DNA of 6,336 nt from an uncultured Rhodopirellula sp. (GTDB lineage Bacteria; Planctomycetota; Planctomycetia; Pirellulales; Pirellulaceae): assembly GCA_913061385.1 (NCBI GenBank), contig CAJXTM010000243.1:1-6336 (forward strand), given 5' to 3'. The notes beneath the pieces are model-generated. The model was not told the origin of the DNA. It did no database searches and saw nothing but the letters and a program-made list of their open reading frames with translations. Made by a program: the position numbers and the translations under genes. Shown here piece by piece: positions 1 through 6,336 of the stretch (positions are counted from its first letter, which is position 1; every line of letters starts with the position of its first letter).

Positions 1-49
1 ATCTACACGTAAGGAGTCGTCGGCAGCGTCAGATGTGTATAAGAGACAG
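1..49 (+). other. Residual Illumina Nextera P5-side adapter (not genomic)
   Basis: The first 49 bases match Nextera library structure part by part. Positions 1-8 (ATCTACAC) are the end of the P5 flow-cell sequence, 9-16 (GTAAGGAG) fit an i5 index, 17-30 (TCGTCGGCAGCGTC) are the read-1 transposase adapter, and 31-49 (AGATGTGTATAAGAGACAG) are the Tn5 mosaic end. Genomic DNA starts at 50. A GTG at position 35 inside the mosaic end is in frame with the first gene, so an automatic caller would give that gene a false N-terminus beginning MYKRQ, a recurrent adapter artefact in protein collections. Confidence 0.98.
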
Positions 50-1276
50 GCAGTGGAGGATGGGATTTGGCAAGTATCGCGAACGGGAGATCTTGCTGAG
101 CTCAAAACGCAGATCAAGGCCGGGGCAAACCTGAACGCTCGACAACCAAACTCAGGAACAACACCGCTTGGTGAGGCAGTGATTGGAAATCAGCCTGCTG
201 CCGTGACTTTGCTACTGAAGCATGGTGCTGATCCAAATCAAAGATCGCTGGACAATTCCACGCCACTTCACTGGGCCTGCATCCTCGGACGCGCTGAAAT
301 CGCTGCGCAGTTGATTGATGCCGAAGCCGACGTTTCGGCTCAAAACAACTATCAGTCCACGCCGACAGACAACCTTGAAATTGACTGGCCTACCACGAGA
401 GTGATTGCCAGCATGATGAAGACTGAATTCGATCAAAAAGAAATCGAACAAGGCCGTCGCCAGATCAGCAAGAGCTTGGGAAATGAGGGCGAGAATATTG
501 CCGATGCTCTCTTTGGTCTGCTTTTTCTGTTTCCAGTATTTCACCATCTTTGGTTCTTGTGGTTTCTGTGCTGGCTCGTGGTTGGGTTCGCCGTGTATGC
601 CGCGATGTTGGACTCTCTCAACATCAAAAATGTCCCACAGTGGTTCACGGCCTCACCTCTCAGGTACCTCTGGTTAGTGCCCCTCACCATGCTACCGCAG
701 GCGTTCATGGGTATTGAAAACCCCAGTTTTGGACCAGACACATCAGTCGGGCTTCTACCTCTACCGCAAGTGCTCTTCTACTACGCCATTTTTTTTGGCT
801 TTGGTGCCTTGTACTATGACTGCAAGGATGTGACAGGGCGGCTCGGTAAACGCTGGTACATCACTCTGCCGTTTGCAGTGTTCATTCTGTTTCCTGTGGG
901 AATGGTATTCATCGAAGGTGAGTCGAAACTCCTGAACAACCTTCAAGAGGAATACCACCGGTTTGCATTTCTCACTGTTCAGGTACTATTCGCGTGGACA
1001 GTGGCTTGTGGCTCAATGGGAATGTTCCGCAGTTTGCTTCACCAAGAAAGAAAGTCTCTGCGATATATCTCAGATTCATCATACTGGTTGTACTTGGCAC
1101 ACATGCCCTTAGTACTCATTTTACAGTTCATCGTGCGTGACTGGCCACTACCTGCACTCCTCAAGTTCACGATCGTGTGTGGCGTAACCACCATCAGTTT
1201 GCTGATTTCGTACCAGCTTTGTGTTCGTTACACATGGTTGGGCAACTTACTAAATGGTCCAAGAAAACGCCCCTAA
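50..1276 (+). CDS. Ankyrin-repeat / acyltransferase-3 (OpgC-like) membrane protein, 5'-truncated
   Basis: This gene encodes 408 residues before a TAA at 1274-1276; its true start lies upstream of the window. Numbering from the first genomic codon, residues 5-31 form a divergent first ankyrin repeat, 35-64 and 68-97 form two clear ones (TPLGEAV..., TPLHWAC..., GADPNQR), and 101-125 look like a degenerate cap. A charged stretch (126-150) leads into about seven predicted membrane helices. HHLWFLWFL at 165-173 and SDSSYWLYLAHMPLVLILQ at 341-359 correspond to the HLWFL and NASLFIYLVHHPL regions of E. coli OpgC/MdoC, an acyltransferase-3 protein that succinylates periplasmic glucans. In OpgC about 120-140 residues with several membrane helices precede HLWFL and include the conserved N-terminal histidine. 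That half is absent here and probably lies upstream of the ankyrin block, which would make the repeats an internal insertion. The family predicts acyl transfer in the cytoplasmic membrane; substrate and ankyrin partner are unknown. The next gene begins 294 bases downstream. Confidence 0.88.
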   Translation, partial: AVEDGIWQVSRTGDLAELKTQIKAGANLNARQPNSGTTPLGEAVIGNQPAAVTLLLKHGADPNQRSLDNSTPLHWACILGRAEIAAQLIDAEADVSAQNNYQSTPTDNLEIDWPTTRVIASMMKTEFDQKEIEQGRRQISKSLGNEGENIADALFGLLFLFPVFHHLWFLWFLCWLVVGFAVYAAMLDSLNIKNVPQWFTASPLRYLWLVPLTMLPQAFMGIENPSFGPDTSVGLLPLPQVLFYYAIFFGFGALYYDCKDVTGRLGKRWYITLPFAVFILFPVGMVFIEGESKLLNNLQEEYHRFAFLTVQVLFAWTVACGSMGMFRSLLHQERKSLRYISDSSYWLYLAHMPLVLILQFIVRDWPLPALLKFTIVCGVTTISLLISYQLCVRYTWLGNLLNGPRKRP

Positions 1277-1305
1277 CCGATCCTGATCGCAACTCTTTCC
1301 ACCGG

Positions 1306-1411
1306 CGATCGTGCGACGCCAACGGCCGATTCGCAGATCGAGCCGGGCAACTGAATGGGTCTACGCCAGCTAAAGCCACTATAATCTGCTCGAATTCCAA
1401 CGATCGTGCGA
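1306..1411 (+). repeat. Pair of 11-base direct repeats (CGATCGTGCGA)
   Basis: CGATCGTGCGA occurs exactly at 1306-1316 and again at 1401-1411, 95 bases apart start to start, both within the intergenic gap. The core CGATCG is palindromic. The first eight bases also occur once at 1170-1177 inside the upstream coding region. A pair of regulator sites is possible, but CGATCG-type words are common in many genomes, so chance is a fair alternative. Confidence 0.35.
1380..1385 (+). promoter_or_regulatory. Possible -10 box (TATAAT) upstream of the giant membrane protein gene
   Basis: A perfect TATAAT lies 185 bases before the ATG at 1571. No TTGACA-like -35 element sits 16-18 bases upstream (that region reads GGGTCT), and there is no extended -10 TG. 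If used, it would give a long 5' leader of about 180 bases. Planctomycete promoters are poorly matched by the E. coli consensus, so this is only a candidate. Confidence 0.15.
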
Positions 1412-1570
1412 ATTTGAGCACCACACCAATCCTGTGTATTTGCCCACTGAGCAGATGGATTTACAAGACGCAATTAGCGCAGCAATCACGATTTGCAGGC
1501 TCACTGCATCTGTTACCGCCTCTCGGCAACGCGATCTTTTCGCTTCATGCACAACCATTAAGCAGTTGAA

Positions 1571-4500
1571 ATGGCTGACTTTCAAATCGCACTGGTAATC
1601 GCCCTAGGAATCGCGTGGGCCGTCATAACACTTGTTGGGCATGCTAGTTGGCTCATCCTTGAAAAACTTTTCAGTCTTTTCAGTGGCTCCCAACGGCCTG
1701 CCGATTTGACTTCGAACAGCCGGCATGTGATCGCAAAATCAGTCATTCACGGTCTGCATAAAGAAGGTCGGATTGATGAGACCACGATGAATAATCTGGT
1801 TCACGCCATCAATACACACAAATCCGGTCAGCCCCTGGATTCGAATCCCCAACAGGATGCCAAGAACTCCTTCGCAAACAAGACGACCGAAGTGACGGCC
1901 AACTCTGATAATGGTTCACAAATCAGTGAGAAGTTGGAAACAACTTTGAATAGTGAGACTGAAGAACCAAAGATCGTGGTGGCCACATTGATCAATGAGG
2001 TCGAACCTCAGATGCCTCTCAGAGAGGAGGAAACAGAATCTGCTGGAAACCTATCTTCCTCAGACCCACCAAAGCCTCAGCACGTCTCAAGATTTCCGGA
2101 TCCACAAACGTCTGATATCACTCAGAAAAAACGGTGGGACGCTTCACCAACGCATCAACCTCCCGGAACGGCAGAGGTCATTACAAACACCACGCGTTCA
2201 AAACCACGCCCGACGATATCCACGGGTGAGATCATTCAGTCATTTCTATCCGCACACAATATTCGTTGGGGTGAATTGATTGCCGGAATTCTGATCGTCG
2301 TCTGTTCAATTGGTCTTGTCATCAGCTTATGGGGCCCGTTGGTTCAAACTCACCGTGCAATACCGACGCTGATTTTCCTTGCTGCAAACGCGGCGATCTA
2401 CAGTGTGGGACTTTACACTCTCTCACGCTGGCGTTTGCGTCATACCAGCCGCGCGGTGCTCATCATTGCCACACTTCTGATTCCCCTAAGCGTACTTGCG
2501 GGCATCGCAGCAGCAGGGATTGATGCTAGTCGGTCGCTTGACTTGAGTGATCCGATCACCCTGACAACCATTGGTATTGCGGGAATCGTCTATTCAGTTT
2601 TCCTTTATTTCGGTGGAAAAGCGCTCACAAGCCCAACACATGTTTGGTCCATTTTCACTTCCGTCGCTGGTCCAGTTGTTGCTCTCGTGTTCGCTCCTGC
2701 AGCCATCCGAGTCTTTGAGAGTCAAGCTGGCTGGCTGCTTGCGATTGGCAGTGCTTCGGTGGTGTTCGCCTGCGCGATGCTCGGAAAATTAACCCGTCGC
2801 ACATTCACAAAACTTGGTCCCGCGGGCGCAAGAATTCGTCTCTTGGTGATGGGATTAAGCGCTTACTCATTAGCCATCGCAGCCATTTCCATGGCCTATC
2901 ACCTACGCGGGTTTGACTCGCAAGCTTTGTTACCTCTGGCAATGGCATCCATTCCGGCATGGCTTTCTCTGGCCGGCCTTGCAAATTCGTTGAGGGAGCG
3001 TTCTCGAAACAGCAGCGTTTCAATGGTTGGCGCAGTCTGCTGCGTACTATTATCCGCCATCACGCTGGTCATTTTTGCACCGGCGATGGTATCACCCACT
3101 TGGCTCTGGACTTGGGCACTAACAGCGTCCGTCAGCCTGGTTGCGGGCAGATATCTGTTCCAGCAACCATCCTGGTACGCGCTTTCGACTCTCCCCGTTG
3201 GCTTGGTCGCAACATGCACGGCACAGGTTTGGCTTGGTAGTCAGACATGGCAAGCCAGTGCTTTGTGGACGAAGTTCATCAACGGCGAGGCAATGACTGC
3301 ATCATTAATGATGTGTGCGACCAGTGCCTCTCTGTGGTGGGCACTATCACAGAACGCGGCAAAGAGGTGGTTGCAATATGCAAACGGAGGTTGGATTGGT
3401 GCAACTTTGCTGATAGCTGCCGTGCTGTCACTGACACCCGAGGCAAATATGGGAGTCATCCCGAACTGGGTTGTCACGGCAACACTCTTCTTCGCGACCC
3501 TAGCTACATTCCTGTTTTCACTTCGAGACCCTCGATTTTGCTATGCAACCGCTGTTTCGACAGCTCTGGCTTTCAACTCGATCTATAAACTTCAGCCCTC
3601 ACTCAGCCTCGACAGCATTCCCAGTTGGATCTATCTGGCACTCAGTATTGCAGGGGCTCTTACTGTCCTCAGTGAACTGTCCTGCCGTATCGCAACGCGA
3701 ATCAGCCAAGACTGCGCGGATCCTGCTTTCTTAGTGCGAAAACAACTTGCGAGCATTAGTTGTGTCACCATTATTGTTGCCCTGGTGTTGGCATTCACCT
3801 GCAGACAATCCCACTTTGAGCTTTGCTGTGCGACCCATATTCTCTCAGCAATCGCTTTGGTTTGGATTTCCCTTTTGTTGGGAAACTTGAATGTTTTCAA
3901 AGTCGCTCAAATCTCAACTCTGCTCTTAACGATTTCGCTGACTCTTCAGTACCTAGGCCCCGAGTTGTGGACAAAAGCAGCTTGGCTCAGTGGTAATGCG
4001 ATCTGGAGATGGACTGCAATCCTTGGGGTCCTTGGCCTGTGCTGGTACCTAATACGCGAAGTAATAACATTGTATCTGGCCCGACTTTCCGGCCCCCATG
4101 CATCATCGGAAATTTCGGCTGGAACGAGCCTCCAAATATCCTTCCGTGATCGTATCGCCCGTCTTTTTGGTCAACCGATACCCCCAGTGGAAATGCCTGA
4201 TAGTTGGTTCGGCTTCGTAGCAGCCAGTCTCGCTACTGCTGCAACGACCTACCTGTTTTTCAACCTCAATCGATTTACTATTTCTCCGTTGTCGCTTGCT
4301 TACGACACGTCATGGATAATGCCGGCGTTAGGCTGGCTTTCGGTCGGGGCATTTGCCGGACTGCTTGCGCGTCAAAGAACGCAGAAGGAAATTTCATCCA
4401 CACTCACGGGACTGCTTGGAATACTTTTCATCCTCTGGTTTTCATGCCAACTAGCAGTGTCGATTCTGTCCGACGTGAAGACAATGTTGATCGTGGCCGT

Positions 4501-6314
4501 AAGTCTTGCAACGGCCTTGTTTTTAATCGCAAAAACCACTCTACGTTACAAAAATCCGTCATTACTTTCCTCACACTTTGTGAACGCCTACAACGCAACC
4601 CAATGCTTAGTCCTATTCACAGCATCACTCTCGCTTTTGTATTCAGGTGTGTTTGTTCTGGTCGCGAATGGCCAATTGGCTGACGTCTCTTCTGTGGGGA
4701 GCATAGCAGCTTGGTGGTTCATCGTATCGATGCTTGCTTTGTGGCAAGCGAGACGCACGAAAGAAACATGGATTCTAATCTTCTCAGCCATGTTTTTTGC
4801 AGCAGCTGGTACTGTTCTCACAACCCCGTTCACTATTCAATCACCCATCTGGCTGGCTCAAGTTGCATGCTTGCTAACATTCATTTGGCTGATTCTGGCA
4901 AGCCGCATTCTCAAACAAAACTCTGAGGGTGTCGAAGATCAGCACAAGCACAATTGCCTACACACAATACTGCGTTTGTTGATGGTTGTCGGAACCATTA
5001 CATCAGTTGTGTGTACAACTCTTGCTCTCTTGAAATTCCGCGATTTCGATGACCTACTGAGCCCAGCCGGATTCACGCTTTCGTTGATCGCTGCCGCGAA
5101 CACAGCATCACACCGAGTCCAACGCTTTTTCAGTGGAAAAACCGACACAATCTGGTATCTTTCGATTCCATTTTCCATCTCGCTGCTTGCTGGCCAAATT
5201 GCATGGATTTTGAATGAAATAAATATCACTACCAGTGCCTTTGGAAGTCCGCAGTCAGTCGAAATAATTACCGGAGTATGGATACTGGCCGCAGTTGTCT
5301 TCATTCTGATGGCTGGACGTCGACAGCATGCCGTTGACTTCTACCAGATGGCCGGAGCCACACTGATCACGGTGGTCGCAGCAAGCTATTACAAAGGGCA
5401 GTCCGAAATTCTGCCATGGCTAAGCTTGATCGCGATGGTAGCCAGCGGCACCCAAATCACATTGATGTCCATCGGAAAAAGTGACCTGAAAGTCCCGATC
5501 ACCGCAACTCGCGGATTAGGTTGGCTTGTTGGGTCAGCAGGCATCGTGCTGCCTTGGCAGTTCATTGGATTCAATGGCAGTTACATGGTTCTCTGGATCA
5601 CGGCCTGGATTTTGATTTGGCGATACGTTACTCGTGACCGAAATGATGCTGATCGCGAATCGAAACTGACGAACCACGTTCCGACTCTGGAGTTTACGTT
5701 ATTTCTGTTCGCCACCGCGTTCGTGGATCTCGCCCACGGCTTGGGTTTCATTGCTGATCCCTATTCGCTCAGCAATCCGATGCTTTGGTTACGAACTACC
5801 TGCTATGCGTTGACTGCGGTCTCGATTATCTTTCGCCCTCGAACAAGTGCTGACTGGTTCATTGCCCTGACAATGCTGAGCACCGCATTTTCACTGCTTG
5901 TGATTGCAATCACGGAAATGCTGGGTGGATCTCCTGCCCACAAATACACAGCTGCAATCATCAGCTACGCATTCTTCTTTGTCGTAAGCACTGCCTCACT
6001 CGGCAATCTCGCAAAACTGGCTGGACGGATCAGTTCAAGTCGCGCTGAACTACATTTCAAAAATCTGGTTTCAGCAACCATTTCGATTCTCACAATCGTT
6101 GCTGTCGTCAGTGTTTCCAGTCCGATTATCATGATGATCGCCCGCATGCCGCTGGCTGAAGTTCAAATAGCAATTGCAAGTGTTGCGATGATTGCGTGGG
6201 CTTTCGTGGAAATCGCTGATCAAGCATCTCTTTCCAAGTTAAGGCACGTCGCAATTTCGCTGGGATTGGTCGCGATCGCACTGTGGGCCAGCGCAAACTC
6301 GCTTGATACTGAGC
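1571..6314 (+). CDS. Giant polytopic membrane protein of unknown function, 3'-truncated
   Basis: One frame stays open from the ATG at 1571 to the end of the insert, giving 1581 complete codons and no stop; the C-terminus is missing. The start is well fixed: an in-frame TAA lies at 1559-1561 with no start codon between it and the ATG. No Shine-Dalgarno sequence is visible. Residues 5-28 form a membrane anchor (IALVIALGIAWAVITLVG). Residues 29-230 are hydrophilic: a probable amphipathic helix at 51-84 (HKEGRIDETTMNNLV), then a low-complexity stretch rich in Ser, Thr, Glu, Asn, Gln and Pro. From about 236 (WGELIAGILIVVCSIGLVIS) to 1581 I count roughly 40 hydrophobic segments. Short polar loops separate them, with longer ones near 836-878, 1112-1130 and 1353-1374. 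I see no catalytic, nucleotide-binding or metal-binding motif. The layout of an N-terminal anchor, a linker and many helices loosely recalls DUF2339/DUF2157-type proteins, but at larger size. I recall similar very large hypothetical membrane proteins in planctomycetes. Transport, envelope assembly and sensing are all unproven. Confidence 0.9.
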
Positions 6315-6336
6315 CTGTCTCTTATACACATCTCCG
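6315..6336 (-). other. Residual Illumina Nextera i7-side adapter (not genomic)
   Basis: Positions 6315-6333 (CTGTCTCTTATACACATCT) are the exact reverse complement of the mosaic end at 31-49. The last three bases (CCG) fit the start of the Nextera read-2 adapter, which continues CCGAGCCC. The giant reading frame runs through this adapter without meeting a stop, so the apparent C-terminal residues VSYTHL are artefactual. The last complete genomic codon is GAG at 6311-6313. On the minus strand the adapter supplies a GTG that opens another false frame beginning MYKRQ (6129-6329). Confidence 0.97.

Larger units (their letters stand above)
1277..1570. other. Intergenic region, no convincing gene
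   Basis: I see no credible coding in these 294 bases. A + frame starting at 1177 inside the upstream gene stays open to 1569, but its product is compositionally random, rich in Ser, Arg and His, and shows no domain. The minus-strand frames here are similar. There is no strong hairpin followed by a T run: the best stem near the upstream stop is a 4-bp GGCG/CGCC pair at 1304-1307 and 1317-1320, too weak to call a terminator. The gap contains an 11-base direct repeat and a lone TATAAT, listed separately. Its size suggests that the downstream gene has its own promoter. Confidence 0.6.

Noticed and set aside
1304..1320. A hairpin after the acyltransferase stop as a possible terminator
   Set aside because: The stem is only four base pairs with a nine-base loop, and no T run follows.
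1177..1569. A + strand open frame of 130 codons spanning the end of the acyltransferase gene and the intergenic gap
   Set aside because: It overlaps the end of a well-supported gene by about 100 bases, its start is internal to that gene, and its product has no recognisable motif and looks like random composition.
1995..4926. Many short + and - frames of 60-160 codons inside the giant gene
   Set aside because: All are shadows of the continuous frame from 1571. They lack domains and are rich in Arg, Ser, Cys and His, as off-frame translations usually are.
6129..6329. A minus-strand frame beginning MYKRQ
   Set aside because: Its start codon and first residues come from adapter, and the rest is antisense to the giant membrane protein gene.
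1..6336. Inverted 19-base terminal repeats (31-49 and 6315-6333) as ends of a transposon
   Set aside because: The sequence is the Tn5 mosaic end used in Nextera kits. It is flanked by index and flow-cell sequence on the left and read-2 adapter on the right, and no transposase gene is present.
1..6336. CRISPR array, tRNA or rRNA genes, riboswitch
   Set aside because: I found no regularly spaced repeats and no cloverleaf or rRNA-like sequence, and nearly all of the insert is protein-coding.

Overview
The window is a metagenome-style contig with Illumina Nextera (Tn5) adapter left on both ends. Positions 1-49 are P5-side adapter, including an 8-base index and the 19-base mosaic end. Positions 6315-6336 are the mosaic end in reverse complement plus three bases of the i7-side adapter. 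Genuine DNA is therefore only 50-6314, and both genes are cut by these library junctions rather than by biology.

The insert holds two genes on the + strand. The first (50-1276, missing its 5' end) is an ankyrin-repeat / acyltransferase-3 fusion: about three ankyrin-like repeats followed by the C-terminal membrane half of an OpgC/MdoC-like acyltransferase. The second (1571 to the end of the insert, missing its 3' end) is one uninterrupted reading frame of at least 1581 codons. It encodes a giant membrane protein with an N-terminal anchor, a hydrophilic linker of about 200 residues and some 40 further predicted membrane helices. It has no stop codon in the window, so a search for closed ORFs would miss it, yet it fills three quarters of the sequence. 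The 294-base gap between the genes has no convincing gene, terminator or strong promoter. It carries one exact 11-base direct repeat and an isolated TATAAT.

The source is probably a planctomycete of the Rhodopirellula/Pirellulales type. I base this on remembered resemblance of the ankyrin-acyltransferase fusion and of the very large polytopic protein to proteins common in that group, on the lack of Shine-Dalgarno sequences, and on base composition near 50% GC by eye. This is an inference, not a search result. Nothing shows that the two genes work together: they share a strand, but the gap is wide for an operon. Both products are predicted to sit in the cytoplasmic membrane. The first probably transfers an acyl group to an envelope glycan or similar acceptor. 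The function of the second is unknown.
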